Below, piece by piece: positions 8,221-17,509 of a stretch of 64,000 bases of DNA (within the stretch, counting starts at the first letter, position 1; each line of letters opens with the position of its first letter). Below the pieces are notes generated by a model, which was given only the letters and a program-made list of their open reading frames with translations, had not been told where the DNA came from and made no database searches. Made by a program: the position numbers and the translations under genes. This DNA is from Blastococcus sp. TF02A-35 (lineage in GTDB: Bacteria > Actinomycetota > Actinomycetes > Mycobacteriales > Geodermatophilaceae), in NCBI RefSeq assembly GCF_004571075.1, contig NZ_SPQP01000002.1, positions 1 through 64,000 of the forward strand. The letters run 5' to 3'.

Positions 8221-10083
8221 ATGTGCGGCATCGTGGGTTACGTCGGTCCGCAGGGCGCGCTTGACGTCGTCCTGGAAGGACTCCGGAGGCTGGAGTACCG
8301 CGGGTACGACTCGGCAGGCGTCGCCCTCCTCTCGGACGGTGAGCTGAGCACGGCCAAGAAGGCCGGCAAGCTGGCCAACCTGGAGAAGGAGCTCGCCGAG
8401 CAGCCGCTGCCGGCGGCCACCATCGGCATCGGCCACACGCGCTGGGCCACGCACGGCGGCCCGAGCGACCGGAACGCCCACCCGCACGTCTCCGCGGACG
8501 GCACCGTCGCGGTGATCCACAACGGCATCATCGAGAACTTCGCCGCGCTGCGCGCCGAGTGCGAGGCCTCGGGCATCGAGTTCTCGTCTGAGACCGACAC
8601 CGAGGTCGTCGCCCACCTGCTCGCGGCGGTCTACGAGGCCACCCCCGAGGGCGAGGGCCGCCTCGCCGAGGCGATGCGCGGCGTCTGCCAGCGGCTGGAG
8701 GGCGCCTTCACCCTCGTCGCCACGCACGTCGCCGAGCCCGACACCCTCGTCGCCGCCCGCCGCAGCAGCCCCCTGGTCGTGGGCGTCGGCGACGGCGAGT
8801 ACTTCCTGGGGTCCGACGTCGCCGCCTTCATCGGGCACACCCGCGAGGCCCGCGAGCTCGGCCAGGACCAGGTCGTGGAGATCGACCGCACCCGCGGCCT
8901 CACCGTGACCGGCTTCGACGGCACGCCCGCCGAGCCCAAGGCCTACACCGTCGACTGGGACGCCGCGGCCGCCGAGAAGGGCGGCTACGACTGGTTCATG
9001 CTCAAGGAGATCGCCGAGCAGCCCCAGGCCGTCGCCGACACGCTGCTCGGCCGCCTCGGGGAGAACGGCGAGCTGCTCCTGGACGAGGTCCGCCTCTCCG
9101 ACGAGGAGCTGCGCGACATCGACAAGATCTTCGTCGTCTCGTGCGGGACCTCCTACCACGCGGGCCTGATCGCCAAGTACGCCATCGAGCACTGGACCCG
9201 GATCCCGGTCGAGGTCGAGGTGGCCAGCGAGTTCCGCTACCGCGACCCGGTGCTCGACCGCTCCACGCTCGTGATCGTCATCAGCCAGTCCGGCGAGACC
9301 ATGGACACCCTGATGGCCCTGCGGCACGCCAAGGAGCAGAAGGCCCGCGTCCTGGCGATCTGCAACGCCAACGGGTCGACCATCCCGCGCGAGTCCGACG
9401 CGGTGCTCTACACGCACGCCGGCCCCGAGATCGCCGTCGCCTCCACCAAGGCCTTCCTCAGCCAGATCGTCGCCTGCTACCTGGTGGGGCTCTTCCTCGC
9501 CCAGGTGCGCGGCATCAAGTACGAGGACGAGATCGCCGCCATCGTCGACGACCTCCGCCGCCTGCCCGAGGCGGTGGAGAAGGTGCTCGAGCAGATGGAG
9601 CCGGTCCGCGCGCTGGGCCGCTCGCTGGCCGACGCGAACACGATCCTCTTCCTCGGCCGGCACGTCGGGTTCCCCGTCGCGCTCGAGGGCGCGCTCAAGC
9701 TCAAGGAGCTCGCCTACATCCACGCCGAGGGCTTCGCCGCCGGCGAGCTCAAGCACGGGCCGATCGCCGTCATCGACCAGGGGACGCCGGTCGTGGTGAT
9801 CGTGCCCTCGCCGCGCAGCCGCAACTCGGTGCACGGCAAGGTGGTCTCCAACATCCAGGAGGTGCGCGCCCGCGGGGCCCGCACCATCGTGATCGCGGAG
9901 GAGGGCGACGAGGACGTCGTCCCCTACGCCGACCACCTGATCCGGGTGCCCCGCACGCCGACGCTGATGGCTCCGGTGGTCACCACCGTGCCGCTGCAGG
10001 TCCTCTCCTGCGAGATCGCGGACACCCGCGGCTTCGACGTCGACCAGCCGCGCAACCTGGCCAAGTCCGTCACCGTCGAGTAG
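8221..10083 (+). CDS. glmS: Glutamine-fructose-6-phosphate aminotransferase (isomerizing)
   Basis: Makes glucosamine-6-phosphate from fructose-6-phosphate and glutamine, the committed step of amino-sugar synthesis. The 620-residue protein starts MCGIVGYVG, exposing the nucleophilic Cys2 of the glutaminase domain; GHTRWATHG and NGIIENF follow. Two SIS sugar-binding domains show SCGTSYHAG and SQSGETMDT, and the tail [16 protein letters not shown] is conserved. It appears to have a leaderless promoter and to end in a palindromic 3' repeat. Confidence 0.97.
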   Translation: MCGIVGYVGPQGALDVVLEGLRRLEYRGYDSAGVALLSDGELSTAKKAGKLANLEKELAEQPLPAATIGIGHTRWATHGGPSDRNAHPHVSADGTVAVIHNGIIENFAALRAECEASGIEFSSETDTEVVAHLLAAVYEATPEGEGRLAEAMRGVCQRLEGAFTLVATHVAEPDTLVAARRSSPLVVGVGDGEYFLGSDVAAFIGHTREARELGQDQVVEIDRTRGLTVTGFDGTPAEPKAYTVDWDAAAAEKGGYDWFMLKEIAEQPQAVADTLLGRLGENGELLLDEVRLSDEELRDIDKIFVVSCGTSYHAGLIAKYAIEHWTRIPVEVEVASEFRYRDPVLDRSTLVIVISQSGETMDTLMALRHAKEQKARVLAICNANGSTIPRESDAVLYTHAGPEIAVASTKAFLSQIVACYLVGLFLAQVRGIKYEDEIAAIVDDLRRLPEAVEKVLEQMEPVRALGRSLADANTILFLGRHVGFPVALEGALKLKELAYIHAEGFAAGELKHGPIAVIDQGTPVVVIVPSPRSRNSVHGKVVSNIQEVRARGARTIVIAEEGDEDVVPYADHLIRVPRTPTLMAPVVTTVPLQVLSCEIADTRGFDVDQPRNLAKSVTVE

Positions 10084-10084
10084 C

Positions 10085-10155
10085 AGAAGGACCCCTCCGC
10101 CTCCCCCCAGCACTCGCTCCGCTCGCGCCGGGACCCCTGCGGAGGGGCCGTTCCA
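10085..10155 (+). repeat. 3' nested-hairpin repeat, copy A (after glmS)
   Basis: Two bases after the glmS stop begins GAAGGA followed by stem arm CCCCTCCGC (10092-10100), an internal region with CTCGCTCCGCTCGCG, then the matching arm GCGGAGGGG (10139-10147) and the tail CCGTTCCA. The acpS -10 follows directly at 10156. Related copies stand after groES, guaA and mdh. Confidence 0.75.
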
Positions 10156-10161
10156 TACACT
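10156..10161 (+). promoter_or_regulatory. -10 element of leaderless acpS promoter
   Basis: TACACT followed by 7 bases and the acpS GTG at 10169. It directly abuts the end of the glmS 3' repeat, so a new transcription unit seems to begin where the repeat ends. Confidence 0.55.
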
Positions 10162-10168
10162 CGCCCAG

Positions 10169-10555
10169 GTGATCATCGGTGTCGGGATCGACGTGGTGCC
10201 GGTGGAGCGGTTCGCGGAGTCGCTCACCCGGACGCCCGGGCTGCGCGACCGGCTGTTCACCGCGGCCGAGCAGCGCACGCCCGCGGGCAACCCCCGCAGC
10301 GGTGAGTCCCTAGCCGCCCGGTTCGCGGCCAAGGAGGCGCTGGCCAAGGCGCTCGGCGCGCCCGGTGACCTGCACTGGCACGACGCCGAGGTGACCGTCG
10401 GCGAGCACGGCCGGCCGCACCTGGAGGTGCGCGGCTCGGTGGCCGGGCGCGCGGCGCAGCTGGGCGTCACGTCGTGGCACGTCTCGCTCAGCCACGACGG
10501 CGGCATCGCCTCGGCCGTGGTCGTCGCCGAGGGCTTCCCGCGGGAGGCGTCGTGA
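10169..10555 (+). CDS. acpS: Holo-[acyl-carrier-protein] synthase
   Basis: Transfers 4'-phosphopantetheine from CoA to the acyl carrier protein. The 128-residue product has the Mg-binding [12 protein letters not shown] at the start and the [13 protein letters not shown] motif at about residue 50, the two signatures of the AcpS group; LSHDGG is close to the C-terminus. It opens a run of overlapping genes: its stop overlaps the nnrD start by GTGA. Confidence 0.93.
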   Translation: MIIGVGIDVVPVERFAESLTRTPGLRDRLFTAAEQRTPAGNPRSGESLAARFAAKEALAKALGAPGDLHWHDAEVTVGEHGRPHLEVRGSVAGRAAQLGVTSWHVSLSHDGGIASAVVVAEGFPREAS

Positions 10556-12018
10556 TCGGGCTGCACACCGCCGACGAGGTGCGGGCCGCGGAGGCGCCGC
10601 TGCTCGCCGCGCTCCCGGACGGCGCCCTCATGCAGCGCGCCGCGACCGGGCTGGCCACGGTCTGCCTGCGGCTGCTCGGCCGCCCCTACGGCGCCCGCGT
10701 CGCCCTGCTGGTGGGTGCCGGCGGCAACGGCGGGGACGCGCTGCACGCCGGCGCCCTGCTCGCCGGGCGCGGGGCCCGCGTCACCGCCGTCCTGCTCAGC
10801 CCCGAGCGGGCGCACGCCCCGGGGCTGGCCGCCCTCCGCCGGGCGGGGGGACGCACCGTCGCGCCCGACGACGCCGGGCCCTTGCTCGACCGGGCCGACC
10901 TCGTGCTCGACGGGATCGTGGGCATCGGCGGTTCCGGAGGCCTCCGCCCGTCCGCCGCGGCGCTCGTCGAGCGGGCGGCCGGCGGGCCCGCGCTCATGGT
11001 CGCCGTCGACGTGCCGAGCGGCGTCGACGCGGACACCGGCGCGGTCGAGGGCGCCGCCTTCCCGGCCACCCACACCGTCACCTTCGGCGCGGTGAAGCCC
11101 GGCCTCGTCGTCGGTGCCGGGCGCGCGCACGCCGGCGAGGTGCACCTGGTCGACATCGGGCTGGGGGAGCACCTCCGGCCCGCGCGGGCGTGGCAGCTGA
11201 CCGACGCCGACGTCGCGGGCCGGCTGCCGGTGCCCGAGGCCGGTGACGACAAGTACTCGCAGGGCGTGGTCGGCGTCGTCGCCGGCTCGGCGACCTACCC
11301 GGGTGCCGGCGTGCTCTGCACCGGGGCGGCGCTGCGCACCCGGCCGGGGCTGGTGCGCTACGCGGGGACCGCCGCCGAGGGGGTCCGCGCCGCGTGGCCC
11401 GAGGCGATCGTCACCGAGGGGCGGCCCTCCGACGCCGGGCGGGTGCAGGCGTGGGTGGTCGGGCCCGGCACGGGCACCGACGACGACGCCCGCGGCGTGC
11501 TGGCCGAGGTGCTGGCCACCGACCTCCCGGTGCTGGTCGACGCCGACGCGCTGACCCTGCTCGCGCGCGAGCCCGACCTGGTCCGGCAGCGCGCCGCCGC
11601 CACCGTGCTGACCCCGCACGACCGCGAGTTCGCCCGGTTCGGTGCGGAGGTGGGCGAGGACCGCATCGGTGCGGCCCGGCGGCTGGCCGCCGACCTCGGC
11701 GCCGTCGTCCTGCTCAAGGGCGAGGCCACGGTCGTCGCGGACCCCCGCGGCACGGCGTTCGTCAACGCCACGGGTACCCCCTGGCTGGCCACGGCCGGCA
11801 CGGGCGACGTGCTCTCGGGCATCACCGGCGCGCTGCTGGCCACCGACCTCCCCGCGGCCGAGGCGGCGGCCGTGGCGGCGCACGTGCACGGCCGGGCCGG
11901 GCAGCTGGCGGCCGCCGAGGGGCCGCTGATCGCCGGTGACCTGGTGCGGCACCTGCCCGCGGCGATCGACCGGGTGCGCGGTGGCCGTCCGGTGCGCCTG
12001 CCAGACTCGGGACCGTGA
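10552..12018 (+). CDS. nnrD: Bifunctional NAD(P)H-hydrate epimerase / dehydratase
   Basis: Repairs hydrated NAD(P)H. The 488-residue protein fuses a YjeF-N epimerase domain (about residues 1-205; [23 protein letters not shown]) to a ribokinase-like ADP/ATP-dependent dehydratase domain (about 220-480; [40 protein letters not shown]). GTG start overlaps acpS; the stop overlaps alr by GTGA. This two-domain arrangement next to alr and acpS is common in actinobacteria. Confidence 0.93.
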   Translation: MIGLHTADEVRAAEAPLLAALPDGALMQRAATGLATVCLRLLGRPYGARVALLVGAGGNGGDALHAGALLAGRGARVTAVLLSPERAHAPGLAALRRAGGRTVAPDDAGPLLDRADLVLDGIVGIGGSGGLRPSAAALVERAAGGPALMVAVDVPSGVDADTGAVEGAAFPATHTVTFGAVKPGLVVGAGRAHAGEVHLVDIGLGEHLRPARAWQLTDADVAGRLPVPEAGDDKYSQGVVGVVAGSATYPGAGVLCTGAALRTRPGLVRYAGTAAEGVRAAWPEAIVTEGRPSDAGRVQAWVVGPGTGTDDDARGVLAEVLATDLPVLVDADALTLLAREPDLVRQRAAATVLTPHDREFARFGAEVGEDRIGAARRLAADLGAVVLLKGEATVVADPRGTAFVNATGTPWLATAGTGDVLSGITGALLATDLPAAEAAAVAAHVHGRAGQLAAAEGPLIAGDLVRHLPAAIDRVRGGRPVRLPDSGP

Positions 12019-13151
12019 CGAACGGGACCGGGGCCGAGATCGTCGTCGACCTCGACGCGATCGCGGCCAACACCGCTGCGCTCCGCGAGCGCGTGCGCCG
12101 GCCGCTGATGGCGGTCGTCAAGGCCGACGCCTACGGCCACGGGCTGGTCCCGGCGGCTCGGGCCGCGCTGGCCGGCGGCGCCGACCAGCTGGGGGTCACC
12201 GTCCTGGAGGAGGGGCTGGCGCTGCGCGCCGCCGGGGTCACCGCCCCCGTGCTGACCTGGCTGAACGGGCCGGGCGCCGACTACGCCGCCGCGCTCACCG
12301 CCGACCTCGAGGTCTCGGTGAACGCGGTCTGGGCGCTGGCCGAGGTCGTGGCCGCGGCCCGGGCCACCGGACGGCCCGCGCGGCTGCACCTGTTCGTCGA
12401 CACCGGGCTGTCCCGGGAGGGCGCCACGGCTGCCGAGTGGCCCGGGCTGGTGGCCGCAGCCGTCCGCGCGCAGGCCGACGGCGACGTGACCGTCGTCGGG
12501 CTGTGGAGCCACATGGCCTACGCCGACGCGCCCACCCACCCCACCATCGGCGCCCAGGTGCGTGCGTTCGAGGAGGCGGTGGGCATCGCGCGCTCGGCCG
12601 GCCTCACCGACGCCCGACGGCACCTCGCCAACTCCGCGGCGACCGTGGCGCTGCCCGACACCTGGTTCGACATGGTGCGGCCCGGGGTCGCCGTCTACGG
12701 CCTGGACCCGCTGGGCGGGGACGCCGCCGCGCACGGGCTGCGACCGGCGATGACCGTGCGGGCGCGGGTCGCGCTGGCCAAGCGCGTGCCCGCGGGGTCC
12801 GGCGTCTCCTACGGCCACACGTACACGACGCCGGCCGAGACGACGCTGGCCCTGGTGCCGGTCGGCTACGCCGACGGGGTGCCGCGCGCCGGGGGGAACA
12901 GCGCGCCGGTCCTGGCGGCCGGCGCTCAGCGCACCATCGCCGGCCGGGTGTGCATGGACCAGTTCGTCGTCGACGTCGGCGACGCGGCGGTCGCGCCCGG
13001 CGACGAGGTGGTCCTGTGGGGGCCGGGCGACGGCGGTGAGCCGACGGCCCAGCAGTGGGCCGACGCCACCGGCACCATCCACTACGAGCTGGTCACCCGG
13101 ATCGGGGGACGGTTCGCCCGCCGGTACGTCGGCTCGGCGGGGGCGGTCTGA
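12015..13151 (+). CDS. alr: Alanine racemase
   Basis: PLP enzyme producing D-alanine for peptidoglycan. The 378-residue protein has the PLP lysine at residue 36 in VVKADAYGHG, the second catalytic tyrosine in SGVSYGHTYTTP, and MVRPGVAVYGLDP. The GTG start overlaps nnrD and the TGA stop shares one base with the next ATG. Co-transcription with t6A and repair genes downstream mirrors the mycobacterial alr-tsaE neighbourhood. Confidence 0.96.
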   Translation: MTNGTGAEIVVDLDAIAANTAALRERVRRPLMAVVKADAYGHGLVPAARAALAGGADQLGVTVLEEGLALRAAGVTAPVLTWLNGPGADYAAALTADLEVSVNAVWALAEVVAAARATGRPARLHLFVDTGLSREGATAAEWPGLVAAAVRAQADGDVTVVGLWSHMAYADAPTHPTIGAQVRAFEEAVGIARSAGLTDARRHLANSAATVALPDTWFDMVRPGVAVYGLDPLGGDAAAHGLRPAMTVRARVALAKRVPAGSGVSYGHTYTTPAETTLALVPVGYADGVPRAGGNSAPVLAAGAQRTIAGRVCMDQFVVDVGDAAVAPGDEVVLWGPGDGGEPTAQQWADATGTIHYELVTRIGGRFARRYVGSAGAV

Positions 13152-14344
13152 TGGCCCGCGGGGGAGCTCCGCACAAGCACCCGAAGGCCCGCAAGGCCGG
13201 GGTGGTCGGCGCCCTGCTGGGCCTGGCCGCGGCCGGCACCGCCACGGGCGTCGCGGTCAGCAAGATCGCCGCCCGCCGGGTGCGCGCCGCGGAGCTCGGG
13301 CCGGCGGCGGAGCTGCCGGAGAACCTCACCGAGGCGCAGCTGCGCGAGGTCGACCCCCTCGGCCTGGAGGCGCGGCCGGCCGACCGCACGGCGCTGGTGC
13401 AGACCGACGACCGCGTCCTGCTGGCCGTCGAGGAGATCGGGCCGCGCGACGCCCCGCTGACCGTCGTCTTCGTGCACGGCTACACCCTCTCCATGGCCTC
13501 CTGGGCCTTCCAGCGGCGCACCCTGGCCGCCGAGCTCGCCACGGAGAACGGCCACCGGCCGGACGCCCGCCTGGTGTTCTACGACCAGCGCGGCCACGGG
13601 GCCTCCGGCCGCGGCAGGCCGGAGAACTCGACGATCGAGCAGCTCGCCCGCGACCTGCTCGCGGTGCTCGACGCCCGGGTCCCGCGTGGGCCGGTGGTGC
13701 TGGTCGGCCACTCCATGGGCGGCATGACGGTCATGGGCCTGGCGGCGCTGCGGCCGGAGCTGTTCGGCAGCCGCGTGGTGGGGGCCGCGCTCGTCTCGAC
13801 CTCCAGCGGCAACCTCGCCGACCTGAACTTCGGCCTCCCCGAGATGCTCACCCGGGTGCGGGCCGCCGTCCTGCCGGTCGCCGCGTGGACCATGCGGCAC
13901 CGCCCGGCGTTCGCCGAGCGCACCCGGCGGGTGGCCGCGGAGCTGGTGTCGGTCGCGACGCGCTCGCTGTCGTTCGGCTCCTCCGACGTCGACCCGGCGC
14001 TGGGGCGCTACGTGGACGCGATGATCGCCGGCACCCCGGTCGACGTGATCGCGGAGTTCTACCCGGCGCTGGCCGGCCTGGACGAGACCGGCTCGCTCGA
14101 GCCGCTGCGCGCCGTCCCCACGCTGGTGCTCACCGGCGACCGGGACAAGATGATCCCCAAGGAGCACAGCGACCTGATCGCGGAGCGGCTCGGGCGGGCC
14201 GGCGAGGCCTCGTCCGAGTACGTGGTCGTCCCCGGGGCCGGCCACATGGTGCAGCTGGAGCGACCCGACGAGGTCAGCGCCGCGATCACCGCGCTGCTCC
14301 GCCGCGCCGGGGCAGGGCAGCGGTCCGGGAGGGCGCCCCGATGA
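13151..14344 (+). CDS. Membrane-anchored alpha/beta hydrolase
   Basis: A 397-residue alpha/beta-fold hydrolase. Residues about 15-35 (AGVVGALLGLAAAGTATGV) form an uncleaved signal anchor after a basic N-terminus. The fold shows the oxyanion region VFVHGYTLS, nucleophile elbow VGHSMGGMT, an acid in LVLTGDRDKMIP, and the catalytic His in VPGAGHMVQLE. The ATG shares one base with the alr stop and the stop overlaps the next gene by ATGA. The substrate is unknown; similar genes often sit between alr and tsaE in actinomycetes. Confidence 0.85.
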   Translation: MARGGAPHKHPKARKAGVVGALLGLAAAGTATGVAVSKIAARRVRAAELGPAAELPENLTEAQLREVDPLGLEARPADRTALVQTDDRVLLAVEEIGPRDAPLTVVFVHGYTLSMASWAFQRRTLAAELATENGHRPDARLVFYDQRGHGASGRGRPENSTIEQLARDLLAVLDARVPRGPVVLVGHSMGGMTVMGLAALRPELFGSRVVGAALVSTSSGNLADLNFGLPEMLTRVRAAVLPVAAWTMRHRPAFAERTRRVAAELVSVATRSLSFGSSDVDPALGRYVDAMIAGTPVDVIAEFYPALAGLDETGSLEPLRAVPTLVLTGDRDKMIPKEHSDLIAERLGRAGEASSEYVVVPGAGHMVQLERPDEVSAAITALLRRAGAGQRSGRAPR

Positions 14345-14970
14345 GCCCGGTCGGTGCCGACCACGACGCCCGGACCGTCGCCGCCACCGCGGAGGCGGCC
14401 CCGGACTGGGCGGCGCTGGCCGCGGCGGCGCGGACGTGCGTGGCCTGCCCCGAGCTGGCCGCGACCCGGCAGCACGTCGTCGTCGGCGACGTGCCGGTGA
14501 CCGGACGTCCCCGGCTCGTGCTGGTCGGGGAGGCGCCCGGGGCCACCGAGGACGAGACCGGCCGGCCGTTCGTCGGGAAGTCGGGTGCGCTGCTGGACCT
14601 GCTGCTCGCCGAGGCCGGGCTGGACCGGGCCGAGGCCGCCGTGCTGAACGTGGTCAAGTGCCGCCCGCCGGCGAACCGCACCCCGAAGGCCCCCGAGGTC
14701 GCGCGGTGCAGCGGCTGGCTGCGGCGCCAGCTGGACCTGCTCGGCGCGCCGGTCGTCGTGGCGCTCGGGCTGTCGTCGGCCAAGTGGTTCCTCGGCCCCC
14801 GGACCGTCCTCGCCTCCGTCCGCGGCCGGCCGCACGAGGTCGACGGCCGTGCCGTGTGGGCGACCTACCACCCGTCGGCGGCCATCCGGTTCGGGCCGAA
14901 CGGGGCGCCGCGGGCAGGGCTGCTCGCCGACCTCACCGCCGTCGCAGCGACCCTGGAGGGAACCGCGTGA
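14341..14970 (+). CDS. Family 4-type Fe-S uracil-DNA glycosylase
   Basis: Removes uracil from DNA. The 209-residue protein carries four cysteines spaced for a [4Fe-4S] cluster: Cys33 and Cys36 (CVAC), Cys107 (VVKCRPPANR) and Cys123. The active-site motifs are GEAPGATEDETGRPFVGKSG-like (around residues 63-82) and YHPSA near the C-terminus. It is translationally coupled on both sides by 4-base overlaps. Confidence 0.9.
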   Translation: MSPVGADHDARTVAATAEAAPDWAALAAAARTCVACPELAATRQHVVVGDVPVTGRPRLVLVGEAPGATEDETGRPFVGKSGALLDLLLAEAGLDRAEAAVLNVVKCRPPANRTPKAPEVARCSGWLRRQLDLLGAPVVVALGLSSAKWFLGPRTVLASVRGRPHEVDGRAVWATYHPSAAIRFGPNGAPRAGLLADLTAVAATLEGTA

Positions 14971-15422
14971 AGCGCGAGCACGTGCTGCCGACGCTCGCCG
15001 ACACCCACGAGCTCGGCCGGCAGCTGGCCGAGCTGGCGCGCCCGGGGGACCTGCTGGTCCTGGTCGGGCCGCTGGGGGCGGGCAAGACCGCGCTGACCCA
15101 GGGCATCGGCGCCGGGCTGGGCGTGCGCGAGCCGGTGACGTCGCCGACGTTCGTCATCGCCCGGGCCCACCGCGACGGGCGCATCCCGCTCGTGCACGTC
15201 GACGCCTACCGGCTGGGCGGCCACGCCGACGTCGACGACCTCGACCTGGACGCCTCGACGGAGGAGTCGGTGACCGTCGTCGAGTGGGGGCAGGGCCTGG
15301 TCGAGCAGCTGGCCGACGAGCACCTCGAGGTGCGGCTGGACCGGCGGGAGGACGACGTCCGCACCGCCGTCCTGCTGCCGCACGGCCCCGGCTGGGAGCA
15401 GCGGCTCGGCGGAGGCGCGTGA
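14967..15422 (+). CDS. tsaE: tRNA t6A synthesis ATPase TsaE
   Basis: P-loop ATPase that works with TsaB and TsaD in forming N6-threonylcarbamoyladenosine at tRNA position 37. The 151-residue protein has Walker A GPLGAGKT at residues 34-41, SPTFVIARAH, the HVDAYRL motif and VVEWGQGL. The GTG start overlaps the glycosylase gene; the stop overlaps the GNAT gene (GTGA). tsaB and tsaD lie 1.5-2.5 kb downstream. Confidence 0.95.
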   Translation: MKREHVLPTLADTHELGRQLAELARPGDLLVLVGPLGAGKTALTQGIGAGLGVREPVTSPTFVIARAHRDGRIPLVHVDAYRLGGHADVDDLDLDASTEESVTVVEWGQGLVEQLADEHLEVRLDRREDDVRTAVLLPHGPGWEQRLGGGA

Positions 15423-15943
15423 CCGCCCCGGCGGTGCGGGTGGACGTGGCGCGCCACCCGCGGGAGGACGGCGGGCTCGCCGCGCGGCTCTGGCGGCTGC
15501 AGCGGGCGGCCTACGCGGTGGAGGCGGCGCTGATCGGTGACGACCGGATCCCCGCGCTGCACGAGAGCGTCGACGACATGGTCTCCGCGCCGCTGCGCTG
15601 GGCGGTCGCCGAGGAGGACGGAGCCGTCCTCGGTGCCCTGGCCTGGGCGGAGTCGCCGGACGTGCTGCAGGTCGACCGGCTCGTCGTCGACCCGGCGGCG
15701 CACCGGCGCGGCGTGGGCCGGGCGCTGGTCGGCGTGCTCCTGGACCACGCCGCCGGCCGCGACGTCGTCGTCTCCACCGGCCGGGACAACGCTCCGGCCC
15801 GCGCGCTGTACGAGCGCGCCGGGTTCCGGCCGCGCGGGGACCGCGAGGTCCTCGCCGGGCTGTGGGTGACCGACTACCGCCGCGCGGGCCGGCCCACCGG
15901 GGTCACGCGCGGAAGACCACCAGCCGCAGCACCACGAAGTTGA
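15419..15943 (+). CDS. GNAT family N-acetyltransferase
   Basis: A 174-residue GCN5-related acetyltransferase. The acetyl-CoA loop is RRGVGRALVGVLLDHA, preceded by the strand VDRLVVDPAAH and followed by NAPARALYERAGFRP, in the usual order. It is the last gene of the acpS-to-GNAT run. The last 41 bp overlap tail-to-tail with the GtrA gene on the other strand, adding a short Pro/Ala/Arg-rich tail beyond the fold. The acceptor is unknown. Confidence 0.85.
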   Translation: MTAPAVRVDVARHPREDGGLAARLWRLQRAAYAVEAALIGDDRIPALHESVDDMVSAPLRWAVAEEDGAVLGALAWAESPDVLQVDRLVVDPAAHRRGVGRALVGVLLDHAAGRDVVVSTGRDNAPARALYERAGFRPRGDREVLAGLWVTDYRRAGRPTGVTRGRPPAAAPRS

Positions 15944-16310
15944 CCGCCGTCCCGAGCCCCTGCGAGAGCGCCCAGGCCAGCGTCACCCGCCACGAGGAGC
16001 CGGGCAGGGTGGCCAGGGCGAGGGCGTTGGTGGCCAGGATGACGACGAACGTGGTGCCGTAGAGCAGCGCGAACGACGCGGCCCGGCGGCGCCCGCCGGA
16101 GACCCCGAACGCCCACCGCCGGTTCAGCACGTACGCCGTCGTCGTGCCGGCCGCGAAGCTGATCGCGCGCGCCGCGTACGTGGGCAGGCCCAGGTGCAGC
16201 CCGAGCGTGTAGACGCCGAGGTCCACCAGGGCGCTCACCGCGCCCACGGCCGCGAACCGGACGAGCTGGCCGACCCACTCGGGGCGGCCGGGGCCGGTAC
16301 CGCCGCTCAT
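15903..16310 (-). CDS. GtrA-like membrane protein
   Basis: A 135-residue protein with four predicted membrane helices and the GtrA-family features LVRFAAVGAVSALVDLGVY, NRRWAF and the C-terminal NFVVLRLVVFRA. GtrA-type proteins are thought to help move polyprenyl-linked sugars across the membrane during cell-surface glycan modification. No glycosyltransferase is adjacent. The ATG at 16310 is the first plausible start; its final 41 bp overlap the convergent GNAT gene. Confidence 0.85.
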   Translation of the reverse strand: MSGGTGPGRPEWVGQLVRFAAVGAVSALVDLGVYTLGLHLGLPTYAARAISFAAGTTTAYVLNRRWAFGVSGGRRRAASFALLYGTTFVVILATNALALATLPGSSWRVTLAWALSQGLGTAVNFVVLRLVVFRA

Positions 16311-16397
16311 CGCCCACCCCGTCCGTTCCCGCGGCACCCGCTGCCGGTCGCCGCCAGCCTGCCGCATGGCCGCGGCACGCGCGGGTACGGCGCGGTC

Positions 16398-16811
16398 GTG
16401 GCAGACACCCAGGACGGTCCCGAGCTCCACCCGGTCACCCGCGAGCTGGCGGAGGGCGCGAACTACGCGGCGATGAGCACGCTGCTGCCGAGCGGCCGCA
16501 TCCAGACGCAGTACGTGTGGGTGCACACCGACGGCGCGCGGGTGTGCGTGAACACCGAGGTACACCGGCAGAAGTACAAGGACCTCGAGCGCGACCCCCG
16601 CGTCACCCTGGCGATCCTCGACGCCGGCAACCCCTACCGGTACGCCGAGGTGCGCGGCCGGGTCGTGGAGACCGAGCGCGGGGAGCGGGCGCGCGCCCAG
16701 ATCGACGAGCTGTCCCAGAAGTACGACGGTCGGCCCTACCCGGCGGAGAACATCCACAGCGAGCGGGTCATCGTCTGGATCGAGCCGGAGCGGCAGACGA
16801 TCGCCGGCTGA
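16398..16811 (+). CDS. PPOX-class (F420/flavin) oxidoreductase family protein
   Basis: A 137-residue split-barrel protein of the pyridoxamine-phosphate-oxidase-like class common in actinobacteria, often F420-binding. Visible are NYAAMSTLLPSGRIQTQYVWV, VCVNTEVHRQKYKDLERDPRVTL and AEVRGRVVE. GTG 16398 was chosen because it begins just before the conserved core and TACGGC lies 6 bases upstream (an imperfect leaderless -10). Cofactor and substrate are not determinable from sequence alone. Confidence 0.8.
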   Translation: MADTQDGPELHPVTRELAEGANYAAMSTLLPSGRIQTQYVWVHTDGARVCVNTEVHRQKYKDLERDPRVTLAILDAGNPYRYAEVRGRVVETERGERARAQIDELSQKYDGRPYPAENIHSERVIVWIEPERQTIAG

Positions 16812-16859
16812 CAGCCGGCCGTGCCATCGCCGGCTGACACCCCGGCGGGCGGCGCGCAC

Positions 16860-16865
16860 TACCCT
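16860..16865 (+). promoter_or_regulatory. -10 element of near-leaderless tsaB promoter
   Basis: TACCCT followed by 8 bases and the tsaB GTG at 16874. It would drive the tsaB-rimI-tsaD-GNAT run. Confidence 0.5.
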
Positions 16866-16873
16866 GGCCCTCC

Positions 16874-17509
16874 GTGCTGGTCCTCGCGCTCGACACCGCC
16901 ACCCCGACCCTCGTCGCGGGCGTGGCGCGGTGGACACCCGACGGTGGCGCCGAGGTCCTGGCCGAGCGCGCCGTCCCCTCGGGCACGAAGCACGCCGAGC
17001 TGCTGACGCCCGCGGTCCGGGGTGCGCTGGCCGACGCCGGGCTGTCGCTGGCCGACGTCGAGGCCGTCGTCACCGGGCTGGGCCCCGGGCCCTTCACCGG
17101 CCTGCGGGTCGGCGTGGTCACCGCCGCCGCGATCGCCGACGCCCGGGGGCTGCCCGTCGTGGGCGTCTGCTCGCTGGACGCGGTGGGCTCGGGCGCGCGG
17201 ACCGTCGTCACCGACGCCCGCCGCAAGGAGGTCTACTGGGCCACCTACGCCGCCGACGGCTCGCGCACCGACGGCCCGGCGGTCGTCCGGCCGGAGGAGC
17301 TGGGCCTGCCCGGCCCGTTCGTCGGTGACCCCGCCTTCGAGCAGCGGCTGGGCGCGGAGGTGGCCCGGGCCGACGTCACGACCGCAGGGCTGCTGCGCGC
17401 CGCCGCCGACCAGCTGGCCGACCCGGGCTCCGCGGCGCCGCTGGTCCCGCTGTACCTGCGCCGGCCCGACGCGGTGCCCCCGACGTCGATCAAGGCCGTG
17501 ACGCAGTGA
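16874..17509 (+). CDS. tsaB: tRNA t6A synthesis protein TsaB
   Basis: Partner of TsaD in tRNA threonylcarbamoylation. The 211-residue protein shows the ASKHA-fold start [47 protein letters not shown] and [15 protein letters not shown]. Its stop overlaps the rimI start by GTGA. Like other TsaB proteins it has only the N-terminal half of the fold and no metal site. Confidence 0.94.
   Translation: MLVLALDTATPTLVAGVARWTPDGGAEVLAERAVPSGTKHAELLTPAVRGALADAGLSLADVEAVVTGLGPGPFTGLRVGVVTAAAIADARGLPVVGVCSLDAVGSGARTVVTDARRKEVYWATYAADGSRTDGPAVVRPEELGLPGPFVGDPAFEQRLGAEVARADVTTAGLLRAAADQLADPGSAAPLVPLYLRRPDAVPPTSIKAVTQ

Noticed and set aside
8014-11952. A 1312-codon open frame on the minus strand opposite glmS, acpS and nnrD
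   Set aside because: Very high GC leaves few stop codons in antisense frames. The translation has no recognisable domain, and the plus strand holds glmS, acpS and nnrD with full family motifs.
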